Below are positions 44,222 through 52,722 of a stretch of DNA of 64,000 nucleotides, one piece after another (the first letter of the stretch is position 1; each line of letters opens with the position of its first letter). This DNA comes from Ruixingdingia sedimenti. Its GTDB lineage: Bacteria > Pseudomonadota > Alphaproteobacteria > Rhodobacterales > Rhodobacteraceae. The translations under genes and the position numbers were made by a program. The notes below the pieces were generated by a model. The model saw only the letters and a list, made by a program, of their open reading frames with translations. It made no database searches and had not been told where the DNA came from. The stretch covers positions 124,001-188,000 of the forward strand of contig NZ_JAVKPH010000004.1 of the NCBI RefSeq assembly GCF_031432425.1. The letters are read 5' to 3'.

Positions 44222-44308
44222 GCACCGTAACGGGCCTGTTTTCGCGGCCCGAGGCACTTCGCCGGGGTGACATCCGCCCCCGGCCCGCACGAACGGACAG
44301 GGATGACG

Positions 44309-45205
44309 ATGAGCAGCTATACCAACCTCCCCGCCCCCAGCCCCGAACAGGGGCTGAACCGCTATCTGCAGGAAATCCGCAAGTTCCCGATGCTGGAACC
44401 GGAACAGGAATACATGCTGGCCAAGCGGTGGGTCGACCATCAGGATTCGCGCGCCGCGCATACGCTCGTCACCAGCCACCTGCGGCTGGCCGCCAAGATC
44501 GCCATGGGCTATCGCGGCTACGGCCTGCCGCAGGCCGAGGTGATTTCAGAGGCCAATGTGGGCCTGATGCAGGCGGTGAAGCGGTTCGACCCCGATAAGG
44601 GCTTCCGTCTGGCGACCTATGCGATGTGGTGGATCCGCGCCTCGATCCAGGAATACATCCTGCGGTCGTGGAGCCTCGTGAAACTCGGCACCACCTCGGC
44701 GCAGAAGAAGCTGTTCTTCAACCTGCGCAAGGCCAAGGCCCGCATCGGCGCGCTGGAAGAGGGCGACATGCGCCCCGAAAACGTCGCCCGCATCGCCCAT
44801 GACCTCAACGTCACCGAGGACGAGGTGATCGACATGAACCGCCGCCTGTCGGGGGGCGACGCCTCGCTCAACGCGACGATCGGCAGCGAGGGCGACAGCG
44901 CGGCGCAATGGCAGGACTGGCTGGAGGACGAAGACGCCGACCAGGCCGGCGACTACGAGGCGCGCGACGAATTCCAGGCGCGCATGGCGCTGCTGGAAAC
45001 GGCGATGGATGCGCTCAACGACCGCGAACGCGACATCCTGACCCAACGCCGCCTGACGGACGAACCGGTGACGCTGGAAGAGCTGTCCGAACATTACAAG
45101 GTCAGCCGCGAACGCATCCGCCAGATCGAGGTGCGCGCGTTCGAGAAGTTGCAGGCGCGGATGAAAGAGCTTGCCCGCGGCAAGGGGATGGCGGTGCCGG
45201 CCTGA
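44309..45205 (+). CDS. rpoH: heat-shock sigma factor (sigma-32)
   Basis: 298 residues. It has region 1.2 LNRYLQEIRKFPMLEPEQEY, region 2 (FDPDKGFRLATYAMWWIRAS), the RpoH box QKKLFFNLRKAKARIG, and region 4 (YKVSRERIRQIEVRAFEKL). It directs RNA polymerase to heat-shock promoters. Rhodobacteraceae often carry two RpoH proteins; this one looks like the RpoHI type. ATG at 44309 is preferred to 44303 because AGGGA then stands at a better distance. Confidence 0.93.
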   Translation: MSSYTNLPAPSPEQGLNRYLQEIRKFPMLEPEQEYMLAKRWVDHQDSRAAHTLVTSHLRLAAKIAMGYRGYGLPQAEVISEANVGLMQAVKRFDPDKGFRLATYAMWWIRASIQEYILRSWSLVKLGTTSAQKKLFFNLRKAKARIGALEEGDMRPENVARIAHDLNVTEDEVIDMNRRLSGGDASLNATIGSEGDSAAQWQDWLEDEDADQAGDYEARDEFQARMALLETAMDALNDRERDILTQRRLTDEPVTLEELSEHYKVSRERIRQIEVRAFEKLQARMKELARGKGMAVPA

Positions 45206-45302
45206 CGCCGGCCCGCGATCCGCAGGCGCTTGCGCTGGATCAAGGCGCGCGCCTGCCGCATCCGCGATGCAATTCCCGTTCCACCCGCAAGGAGGGCCCG
45301 AG

Positions 45303-45749
45303 ATGCAGCGAAAACGGACGCTGGTGGTGATCGCCAACGAAAAGGCGGCACGGATTCTGGCGAATGAGGGTGTCGGCAAGGGGCTTGCCGTCTGTGCCGA
45401 TCTCGATGCGACGGATTACGGCGATACCGACCAGTCCGTCACCGACCGCGCCGGGCGGGGCGCCACGCCCTTCGGCCATGGCCGCCACGCGATGGACGAC
45501 ACCCGCCAGACCGAACGCGACCAGGAACGGGTGGCCTTTGCCGCCCATGTCATGACGGCGGCAGAGACGGAATGGGAAAAGGGCTATGACCGGCTGGTGA
45601 TCGCCGCCGGCCCCAAGATGCTGGGCGAGCTGCGCACGCGCCTGCCCGCGGCGATGCAGGACCGGCTGGCGGCCGACCTGCCCAAGGATCTGGTGAAGAT
45701 CCCGGTGCAGGATCTGCCGGCCCATTTCGCGGATCTGATCGTGCTGTGA
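45303..45749 (+). CDS. host-attachment-like protein
   Basis: 148 residues, soluble. It begins TLVVIANEKAARILANEG, carries an acidic and His-rich middle (GHGRHAMDDTRQTERDQERV), and ends LIVAAG-like strands with DLPAHFADLIVL. It resembles the 'host attachment' (baeRF-like) family first named in Agrobacterium; the biochemical role is unknown. It follows rpoH by 97 bp with its own AAGGAGGG site. Confidence 0.75.
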   Translation: MQRKRTLVVIANEKAARILANEGVGKGLAVCADLDATDYGDTDQSVTDRAGRGATPFGHGRHAMDDTRQTERDQERVAFAAHVMTAAETEWEKGYDRLVIAAGPKMLGELRTRLPAAMQDRLAADLPKDLVKIPVQDLPAHFADLIVL

Positions 45750-45754
45750 TGCGA

Positions 45755-45769
45755 CGCCCCGGCGGGGCG
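45755..45769. terminator. short hairpin between convergent genes
   Basis: CGCCCC, loop GGC, GGGGCG lies between the host-attachment-like stop and the dtd stop. The 6-bp GC stem has no U-tract. Confidence 0.4.
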
Positions 45770-45770
45770 G

Positions 45771-46208
45771 TCAGCGTTCCATCCAGATCGTGACCGGCCC
45801 GTCGTTGACCAGCGCCACCTTCATGTCGGCGCCGAACTCGCCGCGTTCCACCGGCACGCCCTCGCCCGCCAGCGCGGCCATGAACGCCTCGTAAAGCCGT
45901 TCGCCGGTGCCTGGGTCGGCCGCCGCCGAAAACCCCGGGCGGTTGCCGCGCGAGGTGTCGGCGGCCAGCGTGAACTGGCTGACCACCAGCGCCGCCCCGC
46001 CCATATCGCGGACCGACAGGTTCATCTTGTCCCCGGCATCGCGGAAGATGCGCAGCCTGGCGATGCGGGCGGCGAGGGCCGCGCCCTGCGCCTCGGTATC
46101 GCCCTGCATGGCGCAGACCAGCACCAGCAGCCCGCGCCCGATCTCGCCGGTCACGCGGCCATCGACCGTTACCCGCGCCTCGGATACCCGCTGGATCAGC
46201 GCCCGCAT
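45771..46208 (-). CDS. dtd: D-aminoacyl-tRNA deacylase
   Basis: 145 residues of the DTD family. The proofreading motifs are SQFTLAADTSRGNRPGF (active-site SQFTL) and NDGPVT, which supplies the cross-subunit Gly-cisPro. It frees D-amino acids and glycine mischarged on tRNA. Its ATG is one base after the purC stop, so the two genes are probably one transcript. Confidence 0.94.
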   Translation of the reverse strand: MRALIQRVSEARVTVDGRVTGEIGRGLLVLVCAMQGDTEAQGAALAARIARLRIFRDAGDKMNLSVRDMGGAALVVSQFTLAADTSRGNRPGFSAAADPGTGERLYEAFMAALAGEGVPVERGEFGADMKVALVNDGPVTIWMER

Positions 46209-46209
46209 G

Positions 46210-47157
46210 TCAGCCCGCGAAGAAGGGCGAAAGGTTCGCGCGCACGCGGTCCAGCACGCTTGCGCCGGATTCGTCCGGGGTGAAGGTCTGGCCGGTGATC
46301 GCCTCATAGGCGCGGATATAGGTGCGGCTGGTTTCCGCGATCATCTCGGCCGGGATCTCGGGGATCGCATCGCCGTAAGGGTCGCAGCGGGCAGCGACCC
46401 AGGCGCGGATCACGTCCTTGTCGAAGCTCGGCGGGCGGGTGCCGGCCTCGAACGCGGCCTCGTAGCCGTCGGCGATCCAGTAGCGGCTGGAATCAGGGGT
46501 GTGGATTTCATCCGCGATCAGGATGTTGCCCGCGCCGTCCAGCCCGAATTCGTATTTCGTATCGACCAGGATCAGACCGCGGTCCGCCGCCATCTTCTGC
46601 CCGCGCGCGAACAGCGCCAGCGCGACCTCTGCCACCCGGTCCCACTGCGCCTTCGCCAGCAACCCGCCATCCACGATCTGGGCGGGCGTCAGCGGTTCGT
46701 CATGGCCGCCGTCGAATGCCTTCGACGTCGGCGTCAGGATCGGCGCGGGCAGGCGCTGGTTGTCGCGCAGGCCGTCGGGCAGAGTATGGCCGTACATCTG
46801 CCGCTGCCCCTGCTTGTAGAGCGTCAGGACGGATGTCCCCGTCGTCCCCGCCAGATAGCCGCGCACCACGATTTCCACCGGCAGGATGTCGAGCCGCTGG
46901 CCGATCACCACATTGGGGTCGGGATAGGCCAGCACATGGTTGGCGCAGATGTCGGCGGTGTGTTCGAACCAGAACCGCGCGGTCTGGGTCAGCACCTGCC
47001 CCTTCCACGGGATCACGGCAAGGATGCGGTCGAAGGCCGACAGCCGGTCCGACGCGATCAGGATCCGCCGCCCGTCGGGCAGGTCGTAACAGTCGCGCAC
47101 CTTGCCGCGGTAATAGTTCGGCAGTTCGGGGATCACGGCTTCGGGCAGGCTGCGCAT
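46210..47157 (-). CDS. purC: SAICAR synthase (phosphoribosylaminoimidazole-succinocarboxamide synthase)
   Basis: 315 residues, the longer form of PurC. Diagnostic segments are YRGKVRDCYDLPDGRRILIA, SDRLSAFDRIL, VEIVVRGYLAGTTGTSVLTL and LILVDTKYEFG with IADEIHTPDSSRYW. It joins aspartate to CAIR in purine synthesis. It precedes dtd by one base. Confidence 0.95.
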   Translation of the reverse strand: MRSLPEAVIPELPNYYRGKVRDCYDLPDGRRILIASDRLSAFDRILAVIPWKGQVLTQTARFWFEHTADICANHVLAYPDPNVVIGQRLDILPVEIVVRGYLAGTTGTSVLTLYKQGQRQMYGHTLPDGLRDNQRLPAPILTPTSKAFDGGHDEPLTPAQIVDGGLLAKAQWDRVAEVALALFARGQKMAADRGLILVDTKYEFGLDGAGNILIADEIHTPDSSRYWIADGYEAAFEAGTRPPSFDKDVIRAWVAARCDPYGDAIPEIPAEMIAETSRTYIRAYEAITGQTFTPDESGASVLDRVRANLSPFFAG

Positions 47158-47255
47158 GGGCTTTTCCTTCGGGCGGGACGGCCCCGCTATGCGGCGCGGG
47201 GGGCGGGCTGTCAATGCGGCCCGCCCGCCCCCGGCGGCGATTTCGCGGGCCCGCG

Positions 47256-48362
47256 TCACTGCTGCTGCGTCACCCAGGCGACGACGCCCGCCACGATCAG
47301 CCCGGCGATGACGGCCAGCGCGATCTTCCACGCCGACCAGGGCCGTTCGCCCTGCACCTTGCCGGTCTGGCCGTTGACGACGAAACGGTAGGACTTGCCG
47401 TTGTACTTGTAGGCCGCCATCCAGATCGGCAGCAGGATATGCTTGAAGGTCTCGTCCTCGAAGGTGGAATCGATGCGGTCGATGCGCTGTTCATCCCCGC
47501 CGATGTCGCGGCGCACGTCCTGGGCGATGACCTCTGCCATCACCTGCCGGCCGATGGCATGGCCTTCTGGCAGGGCGATGGTATAGCCCTCGGCCTCGAA
47601 CCCCGACAGATAGTCGGGCCGGTAGGGTTGCAGCGCGCCCAGATCCCAGGGCGCCAGCGCATCGGTATAGCGCCGCGGCAGCGCGGTGGAGGCGAGCACC
47701 AGCACATCGTCGAAGAACCGGCCGACCCAGCCCCGGACGGGGGTCCAGCGGATCTTGCGCACCTGTTCCTGCCGCCGCTGCGGCTTGCCGTCCACCATCA
47801 CCGTCACGGTGCGGGTTTCGTAATAGGCATCGCCCCGCTGGCCGGCATAGCGCGACCGGGTGGCGGCGTCGAAAGTCCAGTAGGGCACATAGATCCCGGT
47901 CAGCGTGCGGCCCTTGCGCGCATATTCCGTCAGCCCGTTGGGCGCGAACCACAGGCTGCCCAACCAGCGCACCATCGCCTCGCGCCCCTCGCGTTCGGTC
48001 AGCTTGAAGGGCACCAGCGCCTGCGGCTTGATATGGCGGTGCGTGCCGGTATCGACCACCACCGGGGTGGCGCAGAAGGGGCAGGCGCTGGCATGGGTCA
48101 CGCCGTCGAACTCGATCTCCGCCCCGCAGGAGGGACAGCGGACCAGCCGCACATCCACCGTCGCGTCGCGGGGCAGGGTGCCTTCCAGCGCGGCGCGCAG
48201 GTCCAGTTCGCCCAATGCGCGGTCGCGTTCGGATGCGGGCGCGGCGGGGATGCGCTGCACATGGCCGCAATGCCCGCAGACCAGTTCCTGCTGGCCCGGG
48301 GCGAAGGTCAGGTCGGCGCCGCAGGCTTCGCAGGGCCAGCGGTGTTCCTCGGGCCTCGGCAT
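47256..48362 (-). CDS. zinc-ribbon membrane protein of unknown function
   Basis: 368 residues. Two zinc ribbons lie at the N-terminus (CEACG/CGHCG and CPSCG/CPFC). The central domain has WFAPNGLTEYARKGRTLTGI and PYWTFDAATRSRYAGQRGD. One transmembrane helix (WKIALAVIAGLIVAGVVAWV) ends the protein. Related proteins are called 'primosomal N'-like' or TFIIB-type zinc-ribbon proteins, without known function. It starts 9 bp after the SPFH gene stop. The cluster context suggests a membrane-linked partner of that protein. Confidence 0.78.
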   Translation of the reverse strand: MPRPEEHRWPCEACGADLTFAPGQQELVCGHCGHVQRIPAAPASERDRALGELDLRAALEGTLPRDATVDVRLVRCPSCGAEIEFDGVTHASACPFCATPVVVDTGTHRHIKPQALVPFKLTEREGREAMVRWLGSLWFAPNGLTEYARKGRTLTGIYVPYWTFDAATRSRYAGQRGDAYYETRTVTVMVDGKPQRRQEQVRKIRWTPVRGWVGRFFDDVLVLASTALPRRYTDALAPWDLGALQPYRPDYLSGFEAEGYTIALPEGHAIGRQVMAEVIAQDVRRDIGGDEQRIDRIDSTFEDETFKHILLPIWMAAYKYNGKSYRFVVNGQTGKVQGERPWSAWKIALAVIAGLIVAGVVAWVTQQQ

Positions 48363-48371
48363 GGCGGGGCG

Positions 48372-49472
48372 TCAGCCTGCGGGCGGGGGCGGCGGGGGCA
48401 GTTGCGACAGGATCCCCGCCAGCGCCGGAACCTCGCTGGCCGGTTTCCAGCCGTCCTGCCCCGCGGTCCAGACCAGCGAGGCGGCCCCGAAGGCCCCGCG
48501 CGCGGCCATTTCGGCCAGTTGCTGGGGGGTGAAGGGGCCGCTGGTCTGGCCGTTCACCGCCAGATGCCATTGCGCCACGGGCGGCGGCGGCGGCGGGGCG
48601 GCGGCAGCGGCGGGCGTACCCCATGGCCCCGCCTGCGCCATCTGCTGGCCCATCGCCATGCCCAGACCCGCGCCGATCCCCGCGCCCATGCCGGAATTGG
48701 GCGTGGCGGCGGCGGCCCCCATCGCCTCGGCGGCGGAAAACTGGGTATAGCGGTTCAGATCGCCCACGATCCCCATCGAGGTCCGCTTGTCGAGAACCTT
48801 TTCCACCTCTTCGGGCAGCGAGACGTTCTCGATATAGAATTCCGGCACCGACAGGCCATAGGCGGCGATCGCGGGCTCGATCGCCTTGGCGATGATCCGA
48901 CCCAGATCGGCGGTGTTCGCCGCCATGTCCAGCACCGGGATGCCGCTGGCCGCGATGGTGCGCGAAAATTCCTGCACGATCACGTTGCGCAGCTGCATCG
49001 TGATCTCGTCGGTGGTGAATTCGCCGTCCGTGCCGACGATTTCCACCATGAACCGGCCCGGGTCGGTCACGCGCATCGAATAGGTGCCGAAGGCGCGCAG
49101 CCGCACGGGGCCGAATTCCGGGTCGCGGCAGATGATCGGGTTGCGCGTGCCCCATTTCAGCCCGTTGAAGCGGGTGGTGTTGACGAAATAGACCTCGGAC
49201 TTGAAGGGCGAGGAAAAGCCGTGGTCCCAGTGCTGCAATGCCGTCATCACCGGCATGTTGTTGGTTTCCAGCATGTAGAGCCCGGGGCCGAACACATCCG
49301 CCAGCTGGCCCTCGTGGATGAAGACCGCGGCCTGCCCCTCGCGCACGGTCAGCTTGGCGCCGTACATGATCGCATGGCCGTGGCGGTCGAAACGCCAGAC
49401 CATCGTGTCGCGCGTGTCATCCACCCAGTGGATGACGTCGATGAACTGCCCCTTGAGAAAGTCAAAGACCAT
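48372..49472 (-). CDS. SPFH-domain protein with C-terminal GYF_2 domain
   Basis: 366 residues. Residues 1-240 form an SPFH/band-7-like domain related to the YdjI 'virion core protein' family (KLTVREGQAAVFIHEGQLAD, GTYSMRVTDPGRFM). Next comes a Gly/Ala/Met-rich linker (about 255-300), and last a GYF_2 domain (HLAVNGQTSGPFTPQQLAEM, LVWTAGQDGWKPASEV). Such proteins oligomerise at membranes; no signal peptide or transmembrane helix is seen. GGAGG precedes the start. It is in a minus-strand cluster with TelA, XpaC and a DUF2927 lipoprotein. Confidence 0.85.
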   Translation of the reverse strand: MVFDFLKGQFIDVIHWVDDTRDTMVWRFDRHGHAIMYGAKLTVREGQAAVFIHEGQLADVFGPGLYMLETNNMPVMTALQHWDHGFSSPFKSEVYFVNTTRFNGLKWGTRNPIICRDPEFGPVRLRAFGTYSMRVTDPGRFMVEIVGTDGEFTTDEITMQLRNVIVQEFSRTIAASGIPVLDMAANTADLGRIIAKAIEPAIAAYGLSVPEFYIENVSLPEEVEKVLDKRTSMGIVGDLNRYTQFSAAEAMGAAAATPNSGMGAGIGAGLGMAMGQQMAQAGPWGTPAAAAAPPPPPPVAQWHLAVNGQTSGPFTPQQLAEMAARGAFGAASLVWTAGQDGWKPASEVPALAGILSQLPPPPPPAG

Positions 49473-49491
49473 CGGTTGGTTCCTCCGTCCG

Positions 49492-50448
49492 TCAGCTTCC
49501 GCCGCCCACAAGCCCCGGCGCGATCCGTTCCAGCACCGGGCGGGCCTCGGCCTCGCGCATGCCGGGGCGCAGGCGCGGATCGTAGAGCATCTTGAGCAGC
49601 AGTTCATCGTGCCGCGTCAGCAGCGCGAATTCCTCGTCGTCGTTGAAGATCGTGGGCCGGGCGACGGGGCTGTCGTTGGCCAGCCCCAGACCCTGCGCCA
49701 GTTCCTCGTGGATGCAGGACAGGCGCAGCAGGTCGGGCAGTTCGGCCCGGATGACGGCAAGACCTCCGGTATAGACCGGGCTTTCGCCATCGGAAATCGC
49801 CAGCACCATGCAGAAGGTCGACATCGGCATCTGCGTCACCGGCAGCAGGTCGTCCGGCGTCAGCCCGGGGAACAGCGCCGCCCATTCGGGGCCATAGCCC
49901 TTCCGCTCCGTCTCGCCCACGATGTAGAGCCAGTAGTTCGCGCCCTGATCGACGAAACTGACCGGATGGCCAGAGGCCCGCGCCAGCCGCGCGGCATAGG
50001 CGGCGACCTGCGCCCGGTCGCGCGCGCGATCCTCTGCCGGCACGCTCGCGCCGAAACGCACGCCGATGCGCACCGGGCGTTCCCACCGGCGCAGCGCGGC
50101 GGGCTGCTGGCGCGCGGTCAGCGTGCCGCCGCGGCCGACATATTCGTCGTAAAGCGCGATGCGGACGAAATTGTCCACCAGTTGCCGCGTGCCGAAGGGG
50201 GTATCGGTGCCGCCCCCGTCGGTGCGCAGCAGGCCGCGGGCGATAAGGCTCGACTGCACGCGGGCGAAATGCGCCTGCGCCGCAAGGCTCGCCGGGTCGG
50301 GCGCGGGGGCGGGTTTGGGTTCCACCCGCGGCGCGGGGCGCACGGGCGGCGGCGCCTTGGGCGGCGCAAGGTCGCAGCCCTGCAACAGCCCCATCATGGC
50401 AAGGGCCGCGGCCAGGGGGACAAGGCGCAGGGCAGGGGTTTTCGGCAT
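49492..50448 (-). CDS. DUF2927 lipoprotein with HEExxQ motif
   Basis: 318 residues. The lipobox LLQGC gives a lipidated C25, and a Pro-rich linker (28-52) follows. The domain matches DUF2927, with SCIHEELAQGLGLANDS (HEELAQ at 247-252), close to the HExxH zinc-protease signature but with Gln at the second ligand. It may be a metalloprotease-like or metal-binding envelope protein. It starts 6 bp after the telA stop. Confidence 0.82.
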   Translation of the reverse strand: MPKTPALRLVPLAAALAMMGLLQGCDLAPPKAPPPVRPAPRVEPKPAPAPDPASLAAQAHFARVQSSLIARGLLRTDGGGTDTPFGTRQLVDNFVRIALYDEYVGRGGTLTARQQPAALRRWERPVRIGVRFGASVPAEDRARDRAQVAAYAARLARASGHPVSFVDQGANYWLYIVGETERKGYGPEWAALFPGLTPDDLLPVTQMPMSTFCMVLAISDGESPVYTGGLAVIRAELPDLLRLSCIHEELAQGLGLANDSPVARPTIFNDDEEFALLTRHDELLLKMLYDPRLRPGMREAEARPVLERIAPGLVGGGS

Positions 50449-50454
50449 GATGCC

Positions 50455-51615
50455 TCAGGTCCTCGCCACGCGCGCCTTGGCCGAGGCCAGCGTGTCGCGC
50501 AGTTCCGCCTCCATCTTCACCAGTTCGGTTTCGGCGGCCGCGCGGCGCGCCTTGCCCTCGTCGGCGATCTGGAGGCTTTCGTTGATCGTGGCGATCAGCG
50601 TGGCGTTGGCCTTCTTCACCGCCTCGATGTCGAACACGCCGCGTTCCATTTCCTGCCGCACGACGCGGTTGGCCTGTTGCAGGTTTTCGGCATTCGCGGT
50701 CAGCAATTCGTTCGTCAGGTCGTTCGCGGCGCGGATCGATTCCGCGGCCTCGCGGCTGCGCTGGATCGTCACCGCCTGCGCCAGCTGCGTTTCCCACAGC
50801 GGCACGGTGTTCACGAGGGTGGAGTTGATCTTGGTCACAAGGCTCTTGTCGTTTTCCTGCACCAGCCGGATCGAGGGCAGCGACTGCATCGTCACCTGCC
50901 GGGTCAGTTTCAGGTCGTGCACGCGCCGTTCCAGATCGTCGCGCGCCGCGCGCAGGTCGCGCAGTTCCTGCGCCCGCATCACCTTGTCGCCTTCCGCCGC
51001 GGCCTCCACCGCCGCCTCGCGGGCGGGGATGTCGGTGGCGTCGACCTCTGCCAGCTTGGCCTCGCCCGCCGCGATATAGAGCGCGAGTTCGTCGTAGAAT
51101 TCGAGCGTCTTTTCATAAAGCTTGTCGAGGGCCTTGATGTCCTTGAGCAATTTATGCTCGTGGCCCAGAAGGTTTTCCGTCACCTTGTCGATCTGGCCCT
51201 GCACGGTCTCGAACCGGGCGACGAACTTGGCGAAGGGCGCGGCGCGGCCGGTCAGTTTTTCCCACCAGCTTTTCTTGCGGCGCACGTCGAGTTCGGACAC
51301 CGAAAAGCCCCGGATCGTCGTCACGATCTCGCGCAGCGCATCGCCGGCGGGGCCCACGTCCTTGTTGCGCACATCGGTCAGCATTTCCTGACTGATGACC
51401 TGCAGTTCGGCCTGCGCGGCGGAACCGAAGGCGATGATCGACTGGGTGTTGCCCATGTCGATCTGGTCCATCCGGGCGCGGATCGCGGCGGCCTTGTCGG
51501 CGGGGGCGGCCTCCAGCGGCACGATTTCGGATCCCGGTTCGGGCAGGATCACCGCCGTCACCTTTTCGACTTCGGCAAGGGCCTGCGCGGCTTCGCTGCG
51601 GATCGTGTTCGACAT
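50455..51615 (-). CDS. TelA/toxic-anion-resistance family protein
   Basis: 386 residues, predominantly alpha-helical coiled coil (PF05816 type), with FAKFVARFETVQGQIDKVTE, HEHKLLKDIKALDKLYEKTL and NTVPLWETQLAQAVTIQRSR. TelA homologues are named for tellurite resistance but act in envelope stress and are often beside XpaC, as here. The start at 51615 leaves 28 bp after the XpaC stop. Confidence 0.9.
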   Translation of the reverse strand: MSNTIRSEAAQALAEVEKVTAVILPEPGSEIVPLEAAPADKAAAIRARMDQIDMGNTQSIIAFGSAAQAELQVISQEMLTDVRNKDVGPAGDALREIVTTIRGFSVSELDVRRKKSWWEKLTGRAAPFAKFVARFETVQGQIDKVTENLLGHEHKLLKDIKALDKLYEKTLEFYDELALYIAAGEAKLAEVDATDIPAREAAVEAAAEGDKVMRAQELRDLRAARDDLERRVHDLKLTRQVTMQSLPSIRLVQENDKSLVTKINSTLVNTVPLWETQLAQAVTIQRSREAAESIRAANDLTNELLTANAENLQQANRVVRQEMERGVFDIEAVKKANATLIATINESLQIADEGKARRAAAETELVKMEAELRDTLASAKARVART

Positions 51616-51643
51616 GGGGCGCTCTCTCCGGTCTGGGCGGGGG

Positions 51644-52534
51644 TCAGGGGCGGGGGGATTCGTAGGCGAGACGTTCGCGCAGCACCTCGATTTCCACATC
51701 GAGGCTGGTGCGGTCGTTTTCCATCAGCGCGCGGCTGCGTTCGGCGAAACGGGTGTCGAGATCGTCGAGCAGCGCGACGTAATCCGCCCGCGCCTGCGCA
51801 TCGCGGCTGCGGGCGTAAAGGTCGGCAAAGCGTGCGGTGGCGTCGCGCGCGCCTTGCAGGTAGACCGACAGGTACCTGCGCGCTGCCGTCAGGTCGCGGG
51901 GGTCGTTTTCCACCCGGCGGAACAGTTCGCGCGCGGTGGCGGCGAAACGGTCCACCCGGTCGGTCAGGTCGCGGTCGGCGGCGCGCAGGATCGCGTCGCG
52001 CATGGCGGCGATGGTGCGTTCGGCCTCGTCCACCGCGCGGGCGACCCGTTCGGTCTGGAAGCGGTCGGTGCCCTCCATCCCCTTGTCCTTCATCGGGTCG
52101 GGGCCGAAGGCGGCGAAATGCAGCACCCCCGCCAGCACGCCCAGAAGCACCGCCGCCAGCGGCCCTTCGGCCGGGATCAGCGCGCCGAGCCCGACGCCTA
52201 GGCCCGTCAGCGCGGCGGCGATGGTCTTGCGCGGCAGGGCGGGGCGGCGGGCGACGGTGCGGGCCTCCCACGCCTCATGCGCGCGTTCGCCCTCGCGCGT
52301 CAGCCAGGCCGCCAGCAGCAGGATGCCGGTCGCGGCCAGATCCAGTGCAAGCCCCGTGGCGGGCTGGAAAAAGGCCGTCGCGGCAAAGGCGAAGGGCAGC
52401 AGGAACAGCGCATTCACCCGCGCGCCGACACGGGCCGGGCGCCTGCCGTGCAGACCACTGTTCGGGCCGCCCCCCGGGGGCGGGGCCGGTTGCGCACCGG
52501 GGCTGTATTTGCCGCCGAACCTTTGCGCCGCCAT
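51644..52534 (-). CDS. XpaC-like (5-bromo-4-chloroindolyl phosphate hydrolysis) protein
   Basis: 296 residues: Pro/Gly-rich N-terminus, two hydrophobic hairpins (about 42-82 and 103-145), then a helical C-terminal domain with DRFAATARELFRRVENDPRD and LQGARDATARFADLYARSRD. This fits the XpaC family, usually adjacent to telA; the actual biochemical function is not known. Its ATG overlaps the stop of a 27-codon frame upstream (TGATG). Confidence 0.82.
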   Translation of the reverse strand: MAAQRFGGKYSPGAQPAPPPGGGPNSGLHGRRPARVGARVNALFLLPFAFAATAFFQPATGLALDLAATGILLLAAWLTREGERAHEAWEARTVARRPALPRKTIAAALTGLGVGLGALIPAEGPLAAVLLGVLAGVLHFAAFGPDPMKDKGMEGTDRFQTERVARAVDEAERTIAAMRDAILRAADRDLTDRVDRFAATARELFRRVENDPRDLTAARRYLSVYLQGARDATARFADLYARSRDAQARADYVALLDDLDTRFAERSRALMENDRTSLDVEIEVLRERLAYESPRP

Positions 52535-52617
52535 CAGCCCATCCCCGTCACGGCGGCATAGACCGTCACCGCCAGCAGCAGGAAGAACGCGCTTGTCCGC
52601 AATCCATTTCCGCCCAC
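52534..52617 (-). CDS. 27-residue membrane peptide upstream of xpaC-like gene
   Basis: A frame starting with GTG reads MGGNGLRTSAFFLLLAVTVY and then AAVTGMG. AGGAGGT lies 3 bp before the start, the strongest ribosome site nearby, and the stop overlaps the XpaC start by one base. The peptide is one hydrophobic helix. It may be a real small membrane protein or a leader that couples translation of xpaC. Confidence 0.5.
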   Translation of the reverse strand: MGGNGLRTSAFFLLLAVTVYAAVTGMG

Positions 52618-52722
52618 GGCACCTCCTGATCGCGGCCGCCCGTTTCAATGCGCCGACTATAGGCCAAGCTTCATGCAGGCGCCAGAAGCCTGCGGCATTT
52701 TCGCCGTCACCCCGCCGTTGCG

